Origin: Streptomyces sp. NBC_00878
Lineage (GTDB): Bacteria; Actinomycetota; Actinomycetes; Streptomycetales; Streptomycetaceae
NCBI RefSeq assembly: GCF_026341515.1
Contig: NZ_JAPEOK010000001.1
Location: forward strand, 10,044,001-10,108,000
Direction: 5' to 3'
Length of the DNA: 64,000 nucleotides
Part shown: in pieces, positions 7,673 through 16,049 of the stretch
Position numbering within the stretch: position 1 is the first letter of the stretch
Layout of the letters: every line of letters begins with the position of its first letter
The notes under the pieces: model-generated
Told to the model about the DNA's origin: nothing
Databases searched by the model: none
Seen by the model: the letters and a program-made list of their open reading frames with translations, nothing else
Position numbers and translations under genes: made by a program

Positions 7673-9082
7673 TCATCGGGCCGCCAGCGCGTCGAGGACC
7701 GGTCCTCCCGCCAGACCGAGTCCGAGGGAGACCGCTGTGGCCGCGTACGCGACGACGCGTGCCGTGCGGTCCCCCTCCGTGCGGCCCGGGGAGGCGCCGC
7801 GGGAGACCGTGGGCACGATCCAGCGCAGGTAGTAGAACAGGGACGCCACGGTGTTGACGGCGGCGAGGACGGCGAGCCACGCGTAGCCGCCGTCGAACAC
7901 GGCGGCGAACGCCTGGAGTTTGCCGAGGAACACCGCGGTGGGTGGCGTGCCGACCAGGCCCAGCAGGCAGATGACCAGGCTCGCCGCCAGCAGCGGGCGG
8001 TCCTTCGCGAGCCCCCGGTAGTCGTCCACCGTGTGGGCCCGGGGGAGGGCGCAGACGACGGCGAACGCCCCGAGGTTGGTGACCGTGTAGGCCGCGAGGT
8101 AGTACAGGAGCGCCTGTTGCGCGAGGTCCGAGCGGTCGACCACGGCCACCGGCATGAGCAGGTAGCCGACCTGGCTGATCGTCGAGTAGGCGAGCAGCCG
8201 CTTCACGTCCTGCTGGAAGAACGCGCCGAGGTTGCCCAGCGTCATCGACGCGGCGGCGAGCACGGCGATCAGCGCCGCCCACGGCAGCGGGCCGCCCGCG
8301 AAGGCCGCGTCACCGACCCGGAAGAGCGCGGCGAGCGCCCCGATCTTGGGCAGGGTGGTGAGCAGCGCGGCGACCGGCGCGCTGCTGCCCTGCACGGCAT
8401 CGGGCACCCAGAAGTGCGCCGGCACGCCGCCCGCCTTGAACAGCACCCCCGCCAGCAGCCCGATCGCACCGACGGCGACCAGCGGCTCCGGGGCGTCGCG
8501 CAGCGCGTCACCCAGCATCGGGTACAAGGTCGCGCGCCCGGCCGCGTAGAGGACGGTGACACCGGCCAGCAGGAGTACGCCGAGCAGGGCACCGACCACG
8601 TAGTACTTGAGGGCGGCCTCGGTGCCCGGACCGTCCTTGCGGAACCCGGCGAGCGTGTACGCGGGGATGCTCGCCAGGAGATACGCGGCGGCGAACAGCA
8701 GCAGGTCCTGGGTGCCGGACATCATCAGCGCGCCCAGGGCGGCCAGTTGCACCAGGACGTAGAACTCGCTCTCCCGGGGATCGCCTCGCAGGGGGCGGAA
8801 GGAGACACCGAGGACGAGGAGCGTGCCGCCGAGGACGACGATCCGGGACGCGCCGGTCACGGTATCGACGGCGAAGGCTTCCCCGAAGGCCGTCGTGGCG
8901 GGCTCGGTGGCCGCCACCGACGCCGCGACGATCCCCGCCACGCACGCGACGACCGCCAGCAGCCCGACGGCCCACTGCCGGGCGCGCGGCAGCCAGGACC
9001 CGAGCAGCAGCCCGAGTACCGCCGAGGCCGCCAGCAGCACCTCGGGCAGTAGATCGAGTGGGTTCTCGTTCATCTCGGTCAT
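7673..9082 (-). CDS. nuoN: NADH dehydrogenase-like membrane subunit N
   Basis: Predicted 469-residue polytopic antiporter-like subunit, about 14 membrane helices, homologous to NuoN/ND2 and Mrp antiporter subunits. It would move protons (or Na+) in the membrane arm. The family core is clear: FKAGGVPAHFWVPDAVQGSS with the key Lys of TM7 and the following Trp-Pro-like loop, then the DVKRLLAYSTISQVGYLL segment. The ATG at 9082 overlaps the nuoM stop in an ATGA. It is the last gene of an eight-gene minus-strand operon. The long C-terminal hydrophilic loop (SRGASPGRTEGDRT) is ordinary. Confidence 0.93.
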   Translation of the reverse strand: MTEMNENPLDLLPEVLLAASAVLGLLLGSWLPRARQWAVGLLAVVACVAGIVAASVAATEPATTAFGEAFAVDTVTGASRIVVLGGTLLVLGVSFRPLRGDPRESEFYVLVQLAALGALMMSGTQDLLLFAAAYLLASIPAYTLAGFRKDGPGTEAALKYYVVGALLGVLLLAGVTVLYAAGRATLYPMLGDALRDAPEPLVAVGAIGLLAGVLFKAGGVPAHFWVPDAVQGSSAPVAALLTTLPKIGALAALFRVGDAAFAGGPLPWAALIAVLAAASMTLGNLGAFFQQDVKRLLAYSTISQVGYLLMPVAVVDRSDLAQQALLYYLAAYTVTNLGAFAVVCALPRAHTVDDYRGLAKDRPLLAASLVICLLGLVGTPPTAVFLGKLQAFAAVFDGGYAWLAVLAAVNTVASLFYYLRWIVPTVSRGASPGRTEGDRTARVVAYAATAVSLGLGLAGGPVLDALAAR

Positions 9083-10593
9083 CGGGCGAGCAACTCCAGG
9101 ACCGAGCGGGAGGCCGGTTCGATGACGTCCAGCAGGAAGCGCGGTGCCACACCGAGGACGACGGCCAGGACGAGCAGCGGAACCACGGCGAGGCTCTCGT
9201 GCACCCGCAGGTCGGCGAACGCACGCGGGGTACCCGGCGCGTCGGGCAGCCGCAACGGCCCCGTGAACACCTGGCGCAGCGCCCGCAGGAACAGCCCGGC
9301 CGTGAGGACGATGCCGAGCACCGACAGCGCCGTGGCCAGCGGCTGAGGCCCGAGACTGCCCGTGAAGATCTGGAACTCGGCGATGAAACCGGAGAAGCCC
9401 GGAAGCCCCAGCGAGGCGAAGGCCGCGACGCCCGTCATCGCGGCGAACACGGGCGCCACGGCGGCGAGTCCGGAGTAGGCGCCCATGTCGTAGGTGCGTC
9501 CGCGCTCGTGGAGCACCCCCGCGAGGAGGAACAGCGCGCCGGTCAGCAGCCCGTGGCTCACCATCTGGGTCACGGCTCCGGTGACGGCGAGGGAGCGCGC
9601 CTGCTCGGAGCTGTCCGCCGTTGCGGCCGCCGCGCCGACGGCCAGTACGACATAGCCCATGTGATTCACGGAGGTGTACGCGACCATCCGCTTGAAGTCG
9701 GTCTGCGCGAGCGCGACCAGCGCCCCGTGGAGGACCGAGAGCACGCCGATGACGACCAGCACGAGGGCGTACCGGCGCCAGGCCTCGGGCAGCATCGGCA
9801 TGGCGATCCGTACGAACCCGTACGTGCCCATCTTCAGCAGCACCCCGGCCAGGATCGCCGAACCGGCGGCGGGCGCCTCGACATGCGCGAGCGGCAGCCA
9901 TGTATGGAAGGGCACCGTCGGGGTCTTCACCGCCAGACCGACCACGACGGCCAGCAGCACCACAGCCCCGTACGCGGACCGCCCGGCGAGCGGGTTCTGC
10001 TCGGTCAGCTCGACCATGTCGAAGGTGTGCGGCGACGCGGCGAGATACAGGCCGATGAAGCCGAGCAACAGGGCGAGCGACCCGATGAACGTGTAGAGGA
10101 AGAACTTCAACGCGGCACGGGCGGCCTGCCGATGACCCCATCCGGCGATGACGAAGTACATCGCCACGATGGACAGGTCGAAGAAGACGAAGAACAGGAT
10201 CAGGTCGAGGGCGACGAACAGCCCGAGGCAGGTCGTCTCGAGGAAGAGGAACAGCGCCGCGAACTCACGGATCCGGCGGTTCTCGCGCAGCGAGTAGACC
10301 GCGCAGGTGAGGAACAGCAGACAGGTCAGGGCGAGCAGCGGAAGCGACAGGCCGTCGACGCCGACGTGGTAACTGACCCCCGCGCCCGGAATCCAGCGGG
10401 CGCGTTCCTCGAACTGCATTCCCCCGCCCGGCTCGTACCCTGCCCACACCGCGATGACCAGGACCAGTTCGACGGCCGACGCCGTCACCCAGACCGCGCG
10501 GAACACGGCCGGTGCCGTACGGCGGGGCAGCGCGAACAACAGCAACGCGACGGCCGTGGGCGTGAAGACGAGGGCGGTCAGCAAACGGATCAC
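9079..10593 (-). CDS. nuoM: NADH dehydrogenase-like membrane subunit M
   Basis: Predicted 504-residue antiporter-like subunit of the complex I membrane arm. Recognisable elements are VSYHVGVDGLSLPLL near residue 85, the FFDLSIVAMYFVI region, VKTPTVPFHTWLPLAHVEAP with the conserved TM7 Lys, and TDFKRMVAYTSVNHMGYV. These place it with NuoM/ND4. The GTG at 10593 overlaps the nuoL stop (GTGA). The canonical TM5 Glu expected near FWELMLIPMY appears as Asp (FFDLSIVAMY), a conservative change worth noting because that acidic residue is part of the proton path in well-studied enzymes. Confidence 0.93.
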   Translation of the reverse strand: MIRLLTALVFTPTAVALLLFALPRRTAPAVFRAVWVTASAVELVLVIAVWAGYEPGGGMQFEERARWIPGAGVSYHVGVDGLSLPLLALTCLLFLTCAVYSLRENRRIREFAALFLFLETTCLGLFVALDLILFFVFFDLSIVAMYFVIAGWGHRQAARAALKFFLYTFIGSLALLLGFIGLYLAASPHTFDMVELTEQNPLAGRSAYGAVVLLAVVVGLAVKTPTVPFHTWLPLAHVEAPAAGSAILAGVLLKMGTYGFVRIAMPMLPEAWRRYALVLVVIGVLSVLHGALVALAQTDFKRMVAYTSVNHMGYVVLAVGAAAATADSSEQARSLAVTGAVTQMVSHGLLTGALFLLAGVLHERGRTYDMGAYSGLAAVAPVFAAMTGVAAFASLGLPGFSGFIAEFQIFTGSLGPQPLATALSVLGIVLTAGLFLRALRQVFTGPLRLPDAPGTPRAFADLRVHESLAVVPLLVLAVVLGVAPRFLLDVIEPASRSVLELLAR

Positions 10594-12443
10594 CTCACGA
10601 GGACGAGGACGACGGCGAGGACGGTGAAGGCGGCGACCGCCTGGGCGAGGTACTGGTGCAACTGTCCCGTCTGCGGGCGGCGGGCCCAGCGGCCGAGGGC
10701 ACGGGTTCCGGCGGCGACCGCGCCGACCGTCCCGTCGACGGCTCGTTCCACGACGTCGTCCGTCCAGCGGGCGAGCCGGACGGCGGCGGAGGCCGAGCCG
10801 TCGACGGCACGGTCCAGGACCCGGTCGTCGAACGCCGCGGCGGCGCGCGCCAGTCGCATCGTGGGCGCGACCAGGAGGACATGAGCCGCGCGTTCGAGGC
10901 CGAGCCAGTCGGCGAACCCCGACGTCACCCGCGCCGCCAAGGGCAGCGGGCGCGCGCCCCAGCCCCAGGCTGCCGCGGTGGCCAGGAGAGCCAGACCGGC
11001 GGAGAATACGAACTCCCAGGCATGTGGGGCGGGTTGACCGGAGACGGCGAGGACACGGCTCACGCTGTCGCGTACCGGAGGGAAGGCCGGAACCACCAGC
11101 GCCACGCAGGCGAGGGCCGGCAGGACGAGAGACCCAACGGCACCGGCCGGGATGTGCCGGGCTTCGGGGCGCGCCACCGCCGGACGCCATACGAACCACA
11201 ACGCCTTGGCGCTGTAGACCGCGGACAGGAGGGCAGCGGCAAGCCCGGCCGCGTACAGCCAGGGACTGCGCTCCAGGGCACCGGCGAGCAGTACGTCCTT
11301 GGCGGCCCAGAGGGAGAGCGGCGCAAGCCCGGCCAAGGAGAGCGCGGCCACGGTGAAGGCCATGCCGACCGTACGGTGATGGCGGGCCGCGCCGAGGAGC
11401 GCGGGCAACTGCTGGGTGCCCAGCGCGTTCAGCCAAGCGCCCGCCGCGAGAAACAGCAGACTCTTCGCCGCCGCGTGAGCGATGAGCTGGAGCGTGCCGC
11501 CGGTCGTGGCGCCCGCCCCTGCCGCCAGGACCATGAAGCCGATCTGCGCACAACTCGACGCGGCCAGCAGCTGTTTGAGGTCGGTCTGTGCGACTGCGAC
11601 GAGCCCGAGGAGGACGGCTGTGGCCGCCCCCGTCCAGGCGACCACGTCGTCGCCCCAGCCGGAGGCCTCCAGCAGCGGCCCGGTCCGCAGCAGCAGGTAC
11701 GCGCCCGCGACGACCATGGTCGCCGAATGCAGCAGGGCCGAGACCGGACTCGGGCCCCGCATCGCCTTCGACAGCCAGAAACTGAAAGGCAGTTGGGCCG
11801 ACTTGCCGAGGGCGGCGACGACCACGCCCGCGGTGATGAACGACAGCCACGGCTCCTCGGCCCGCGCGAGGCCGTCGAGCGAGAGCGACGAGTTCCGACC
11901 GCCGCCGCTCGCGAGGGCCGCGCCCGCCGCCAGATAGAGGCCGAGGTCCGCGGTCCGGGTCGTGAGGAAGGCGGTGTCGGCCGCACTCGTACGCTCCGGG
12001 TCCCGCCACCAGTACCCGATCAGCGCCCATGAGGTGGCGCCCATGACCTCCCAGCCCATCAGCAGGACCGGGAGAGTGGCGGCGGTGACCGTGACGAGCA
12101 TGCTCCCGGCGAACAGCAGCATCAGCCCGAAGAACCGCGCCCGCGCCTCACCCGCGCCGAACTCCGCCGCGCTGAAGAGGAGTACGACGAGGGTGACCGC
12201 GGTGACCGTGACCGCCAGCAGCCCCGACAGACCGTCCACCGCGAGTCGCATCGGCAGACCGTCAAGGAATGGTGCCTGCGCGCTCGGATGCCGGAAAGCC
12301 GCGGCGACGGCGAGTCCCACCGTGGTGGCCGCGACCGCGAGCGCCACGCCCGGCGACGCACGATCGGCCCGCCGCCCCACCACCAGGAGCAGCACACCGG
12401 CGCCGAGGGGCAGGGCGACCAGTGCCCACAGCAGAGCGCTCAT
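10590..12443 (-). CDS. nuoL: NADH dehydrogenase-like membrane subunit L
   Basis: Predicted 617-residue antiporter-like subunit, typical length for NuoL. Motifs include LAVDGLSGLLAVTVT near residue 75, the WEVMGATSWALIGYWW helix with the conserved Glu, ALGKSAQLPFSFWLSKAM with the key Lys, and QTDLKQLLAASSCAQIGFM. In standard NuoL the loop reads QFPLHTWLPDAM; here it is LPFSFWLSKAM, as in several hydrogenase and Mrp-related L subunits. The long C-terminal part with a terminal helix corresponds to the lateral piston helix. The ATG at 12443 overlaps the nuoK stop (ATGA). Confidence 0.93.
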   Translation of the reverse strand: MSALLWALVALPLGAGVLLLVVGRRADRASPGVALAVAATTVGLAVAAAFRHPSAQAPFLDGLPMRLAVDGLSGLLAVTVTAVTLVVLLFSAAEFGAGEARARFFGLMLLFAGSMLVTVTAATLPVLLMGWEVMGATSWALIGYWWRDPERTSAADTAFLTTRTADLGLYLAAGAALASGGGRNSSLSLDGLARAEEPWLSFITAGVVVAALGKSAQLPFSFWLSKAMRGPSPVSALLHSATMVVAGAYLLLRTGPLLEASGWGDDVVAWTGAATAVLLGLVAVAQTDLKQLLAASSCAQIGFMVLAAGAGATTGGTLQLIAHAAAKSLLFLAAGAWLNALGTQQLPALLGAARHHRTVGMAFTVAALSLAGLAPLSLWAAKDVLLAGALERSPWLYAAGLAAALLSAVYSAKALWFVWRPAVARPEARHIPAGAVGSLVLPALACVALVVPAFPPVRDSVSRVLAVSGQPAPHAWEFVFSAGLALLATAAAWGWGARPLPLAARVTSGFADWLGLERAAHVLLVAPTMRLARAAAAFDDRVLDRAVDGSASAAVRLARWTDDVVERAVDGTVGAVAAGTRALGRWARRPQTGQLHQYLAQAVAAFTVLAVVLVLVR

Positions 12444-12745
12444 TCCTTCAACTCCGCAGCCATGTCGGTCATGTCGATCTCCCGCGACCGGAACAGGGCG
12501 GTGACGACGGCGAACCCGATGGCCATCTCCAGGGCCATCGCCGTGACCGCCACCACGATCAGGACCTGCCCCTCGGACGCCGCCGGAGCGATGTAGTGCC
12601 ACGCGGCCGCGGCAGCCAGGATGACCCCGCCGAGCATCAGCTCAAGGCCCATCATCAGCATCACGATGGACTGCTGGGTGAGGGCACCGAACAGGCCGAC
12701 GCTGAACAGCGCGGCGGCCAGCAGCAGAAACAGCTCCAGACTCAC
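12440..12745 (-). CDS. nuoK: NADH dehydrogenase-like membrane subunit K
   Basis: Predicted 101-residue, three-helix subunit, exactly the usual NuoK length. The conserved Glu in GLELMLGGV (TM2) and the Glu in MALEMAIGFAVVTALFR (TM3), both used in proton translocation, are present. The GTG at 12745 overlaps the nuoJ stop (GTGA), and its own stop overlaps the nuoL ATG. Confidence 0.94.
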   Translation of the reverse strand: MSLELFLLLAAALFSVGLFGALTQQSIVMLMMGLELMLGGVILAAAAAWHYIAPAASEGQVLIVVAVTAMALEMAIGFAVVTALFRSREIDMTDMAAELKE

Positions 12746-13302
12746 CGGCCGACACCACCCCGTACGGGATCGTCCGCGCGCCGCGCCCGCAGATCGTCTC
12801 CGAACCGGTCGTACCGTCCGCGGCGGGTGGCCAGCACGACGGTGGCGACGATCGTCGCGAACAGGGCCATGCCCAGGGTCATCATGGTGAGCATCTGCGG
12901 GCCCATAAGCGACATACCGAGTTCCATGGTGGGGTCTGCCGGAGCCCTGCCCCGGCGGGCGGGCCAGGGCGCGAGCAGGATCCCGGCCGCCAGCAGCGCG
13001 AAGACCAGGCCGCAGACGACGGCCGCGCCCTTCTTGTTGTGGATCATCGTCATCGGCATGAGCCCGGCCGGGTTCATCATGTACATCACCATGAAGACCG
13101 CCATGATGGCCATCTCGATCGTCATCATCAGCACGATGACGATGCCCAGGTAGTCCAGTCCCAGCAGGACGACCAGCCCGCCCACGCACAACAGCGAGGC
13201 CAGCAGGGAGAACGTCGCCCGCGCCATGGAGTCGAAGCGGAACACCATCACTCCGCAGACCACCGCAAGGACGGCCAGTACCCAGAAGACCGCGACATCC
13301 AT
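12742..13302 (-). CDS. nuoJ: NADH dehydrogenase-like membrane subunit J
   Basis: Predicted 186-residue membrane protein with five hydrophobic segments. The TM3 region DYLGIVIVLMMTIEMAIMAVFMVMY corresponds to the mobile, Tyr/Glu-containing helix of NuoJ, but the standard core 'EFLAIVQVIVYVGAIVVLFLFVVML' is altered. The protein is unusually Met-rich (MVMYMMNPAGLMPMTMIH, then MSLMGPQMLTMMTLGM). It is separated from nuoH by 32 bp and starts at ATG 13302 behind GAGGTGAGG. The Met richness and altered helix suggest adaptation to the divergent complex encoded here. Confidence 0.88.
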   Translation of the reverse strand: MDVAVFWVLAVLAVVCGVMVFRFDSMARATFSLLASLLCVGGLVVLLGLDYLGIVIVLMMTIEMAIMAVFMVMYMMNPAGLMPMTMIHNKKGAAVVCGLVFALLAAGILLAPWPARRGRAPADPTMELGMSLMGPQMLTMMTLGMALFATIVATVVLATRRGRYDRFGDDLRARRADDPVRGGVGR

Positions 13303-13334
13303 CGCCGTACCTCACCTCGCTTCCGTCAGGGAAC

Positions 13335-14279
13335 TCACCGGTTCAGCACCACCACGGCCACGACCAGCGCCTGCACGATCGCCAGCGGGGTCAACACGAC
13401 CCAGGCCAGCTCCAGATAGCGCTCCGTACGTACGGTCGGAATCGCGCGCCGGACCCCCACCAGGAAGGCCAGGACGGCGGCCGTCTTGAGTACGGTCCAC
13501 GCCCAGCCGGGCAGCAGCGGCCCGTGCCCGCCGCCCAGGAAGAGCGGCACACTGAACGCCGCGGCCACGACCAGCAGCAGCCACCGGCCACCGAGGAACA
13601 GCACCCGGTCCGCGCCCGACAACTCGCCGCCCGCGCCACCCGCCACATCACCTCCGGCGGGCTGGTCGAACGGCCCCCAGAACGCCATCGCCATGGCACT
13701 CAGCAGATAGATCCCGAAGGCCACCGGCATCCACACCACGAACCACAACCCCGCCTGGGCGTCCACGACTTGACCGACCCGCAGCGACTCGGCGCCCAGC
13801 GCGGCCGTGGTGATGGCCAGCATGTGCGGCAGCTCGTACGTCAGCCCCTGGGCGAGGAAGCGGTAGCCGCCGATGAGCGAGAGCGTCGAGTTCGGCCCCC
13901 AGCCCGCCAGCCAGACCGCCGCCCACGCCAACGCCTCCATCGCGTTGAACCAGACGATCCCTTCCGGCAGATCACTCACCGACCGGAAACCGAGGGGCAG
14001 TACGACGGCGGCCAGGACGGCGGCGACAGGGAGGAGAGCCGCTCCGATGCGGGCCAGAGGCAGGTCCGACGCCCGGGTCCGCCGAGGCTGCTGGACCAGT
14101 TGCCGGAGGACCTGGCGACCGGGCTCCGCCGCGCGGACCGCCGCCTCCCGCAGCGAGCCGGGCCGCCCGTACCGGGCTCCCGCCGCGAGCAGGGCGTCGA
14201 ACCCGGCCGTCACCAGGGCCACCCCGACCAGCAGAGCGGGCAGCACGAGAACCGCCCACAGCGGAGCGCGCTCACCCAT
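13335..14279 (-). CDS. nuoH: NADH dehydrogenase-like membrane subunit H
   Basis: Predicted 314-residue, eight-helix heel subunit that anchors the peripheral arm and lines the quinone site in true complex I. Family features include GWGPNSTLSLIGGYRFLAQGLTYELPHMLA, an expected NuoH core although the usual R(A)AAQ-ISYE signature has become RFLAQGLTYE, and the later PFDQPAGG. The ATG at 14279 is used here. A GTG at 14291 that overlaps the upstream stop (GTGA) and adds four residues is equally possible and matches the coupling style of the operon. It is shorter and more diverged than standard NuoH. Confidence 0.88.
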   Translation of the reverse strand: MGERAPLWAVLVLPALLVGVALVTAGFDALLAAGARYGRPGSLREAAVRAAEPGRQVLRQLVQQPRRTRASDLPLARIGAALLPVAAVLAAVVLPLGFRSVSDLPEGIVWFNAMEALAWAAVWLAGWGPNSTLSLIGGYRFLAQGLTYELPHMLAITTAALGAESLRVGQVVDAQAGLWFVVWMPVAFGIYLLSAMAMAFWGPFDQPAGGDVAGGAGGELSGADRVLFLGGRWLLLVVAAAFSVPLFLGGGHGPLLPGWAWTVLKTAAVLAFLVGVRRAIPTVRTERYLELAWVVLTPLAIVQALVVAVVVLNR

Positions 14280-14287
14280 GGTTGCGG

Positions 14288-15577
14288 TCACCCATGGCTG
14301 TGGACCGTTCCGGCCGCCGGTACGTGAGTCGGCTCGTCGAGGTCCGGATCCAGGCTTGCGACGATGATCCGCGCACAGGCGAACTCCGTTCCTTCGAGCA
14401 GCGGGGGGAGGCTGTCCAGCAGGGCCCTCGACGGAGGCACGGCCGCGTCGAGTCTCCCGCGGGGTCCGACGGGTTCGGCCGCGTCGAGAACCTCGGTGGC
14501 CCCGCAGGCCGCCGCACTCCGTCCCACCGCGTCGAGCCACACGAGCATGCGGCTGTACGCGTCCCCGTCGGCGACCAGAGCCGGTCCTGTCACCCCACGG
14601 TGACGCGCGTGCTCGGCGGACAGCGCCCCGAGCCCCGTAGTCAACCATCGCAGCGTCCGCGAGCGCTGGGCCCGACGGATCAACGGGCGTACGAGGGAGG
14701 TGAGTTCGGCGGCATCGTCACCGGCCAGGGCGCGATCCCGTACGTATCGCGTCCGTGCGGCCATGTCGTCCCAACCGGTCACGGCGAAGAACCTGCCCAG
14801 GCTGTCCAGGTGGGCCGCGCAGAGCCGTCGTGCCGCCTCGCCCTGCGAAACGTGCTCACCGTCGGCGGCACGCAGCCATGGTTCGTCCCAGAAGGGCGGA
14901 CGGGGTGACGGGGGAGCGGCCACCGGTTCGACGGTGACCTGTTGCACGACGTCGCCCTGGAGAGCCAGGCGCAGGATCAGCCCCGCGGGCCAGTCGGCGA
15001 GGACGGGCCCGAGCGGCACATGCAGTACGTCGAGGCGCAGACCGTCCCGGTCGTCGGCCCGGTCCGCCATGGGAAGTCCCTCGATGAGGCCGCCCATGTC
15101 GTGCCCCGCGTGATCGTGATGGCCACCGTGCATGTCGTGACCGCCGTGGTCCGAATGCGGAGCGGTATCACTGTTCTGTTGGTGCTCGTGGTGCTCGTGG
15201 TGCTCGTGGTGCTCGTCGTGCTCGTCACGGGCGTGGTGGGTGTGGTGGCTCTCGTGCTCTCCGCGCTGAAGGTCCGCGAGCCCGCGGTCCAGAGCGTCGG
15301 CGACCCGCTCGGGATCCGTGATCCGCACTTGGGCCTTGGGTGCCGGAATGCCACGCCATAGACCTGCGACGACTCCGTCGCTCTCCTCGCCCTCGCTCCC
15401 GAGGTCGCCGGCGATGACCAGCAGGTCAGCCTCCGCCGGCCCGCTCACACACGACCAGCCACGACGTGCCAACTCCGCTTCCACCGCGAGCCGTTGACGC
15501 GTGGCACCGGCGGACACCGCGAGGAGGACGCCCGGCCGCGACACGGCAGCCCGCGCGAGTGCGCGTCTCAACTCCAC
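14288..15577 (-). CDS. Histidine-rich complex I-associated protein, NuoB/NuoD-like remnant fusion
   Basis: Predicted 429-residue soluble protein encoded between nuoA (10-nt overlap, GTG start 15577) and nuoH (start within 9 nt). The N-terminal ~80 residues contain VSGPAEADLLVIAGDLG, reminiscent of the NuoB 'SPRQADVMIVAG' strand, but no [4Fe-4S] cysteine motif is visible. Around residues 110-165 is a dense His/Asp/Glu stretch including DEHDEHHEHHEHHEHQQ and HGGHDMHGGHHDHAGHDM, typical of Ni, Zn or Cu binding. The C-terminal half holds WDDMAARTRYVRDRALAG and a later GDAYSRMLVWLDAVGRS, resembling the GDVxARxxVRxxE helix of NuoD and [NiFe] large subunits. I infer a degenerate connector replacing the catalytic B/C/D module. 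The homology is weak and the function unproven. Confidence 0.7.
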   Translation of the reverse strand: MELRRALARAAVSRPGVLLAVSAGATRQRLAVEAELARRGWSCVSGPAEADLLVIAGDLGSEGEESDGVVAGLWRGIPAPKAQVRITDPERVADALDRGLADLQRGEHESHHTHHARDEHDEHHEHHEHHEHQQNSDTAPHSDHGGHDMHGGHHDHAGHDMGGLIEGLPMADRADDRDGLRLDVLHVPLGPVLADWPAGLILRLALQGDVVQQVTVEPVAAPPSPRPPFWDEPWLRAADGEHVSQGEAARRLCAAHLDSLGRFFAVTGWDDMAARTRYVRDRALAGDDAAELTSLVRPLIRRAQRSRTLRWLTTGLGALSAEHARHRGVTGPALVADGDAYSRMLVWLDAVGRSAAACGATEVLDAAEPVGPRGRLDAAVPPSRALLDSLPPLLEGTEFACARIIVASLDPDLDEPTHVPAAGTVHSHG

Positions 15578-15933
15578 CGGAACGCCCCCTCGCGCCAGGC
15601 GTACGCGACCCCCGCGAGCAGGATCCCCAGGAAGAGGAACATCTCGACGACGGCGCTGGTGCCGACGGCCGAGACGACCTTCGTCCACGGGTACATGAAG
15701 AGCATCTCCATGTCGAAGGCGAGGAAGACCATCGTGACGGGGTACCAGCGCACGTGGAACCGGGAGAGCGGGTGTTCCTGAGGTTCGAGTCCGCCGCTGA
15801 ACGGGCCGGTGTGCACGGGCTCGCGGACCGCCCGCAGTGCGACGGACAGGCCATGGAGCAGTACGACGGCCGCGACGATCAGTACGAGGAGTACGAGTAC
15901 CGGTTGCCAGTCCGATGTCTCCACTGTCTCCAC
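15568..15933 (-). CDS. nuoA: NADH dehydrogenase-like membrane subunit A
   Basis: Predicted 121-residue three-helix protein. It has the NuoA/ND3 signature: PFSGGLEPQEHPLSRFHVRWYPVTMVFLAFDMEMLFMYPW. This covers the loop that normally carries a conserved Cys (SG-C-EP; here Leu replaces Cys), the RF.V.FY-like segment (RWYPVTMVFLAFD) and the acidic DMEMLFMYPW helix. The GTG at 15933 follows GGGAAGGGA. It is the first gene of the operon. Loss of the loop Cys, which marks the deactive-state switch in mitochondrial enzymes, is frequent in bacteria. Confidence 0.93.
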   Translation of the reverse strand: METVETSDWQPVLVLLVLIVAAVVLLHGLSVALRAVREPVHTGPFSGGLEPQEHPLSRFHVRWYPVTMVFLAFDMEMLFMYPWTKVVSAVGTSAVVEMFLFLGILLAGVAYAWREGAFRWS

Positions 15934-16049
15934 GCGGGTCCCTTCCCGGCGACCGCTCTCGGACGGTCACCACGCCAGGCAGCATGTCAGCCGTCCGTGG
16001 AGGACGGAACGCACGACACCAGCTGCCTCCTCTTGCCCATACTCGGATG

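Noticed and set aside
7586..10884. Very long plus-strand reading frames (488 and 608 residues) antisense to the nuo operon
   Set aside because: Their composition is dominated by Arg/Gly/His/Gln with no domain motifs, they have no ribosome binding sites, and the minus strand encodes obvious nuoN, M and L. They are GC-bias shadows.
15181..15230. GTGCTCGTG repeats considered as a non-coding satellite
   Set aside because: They lie in frame in the minus-strand gene and encode its Glu-His-His tract, so they are coding.
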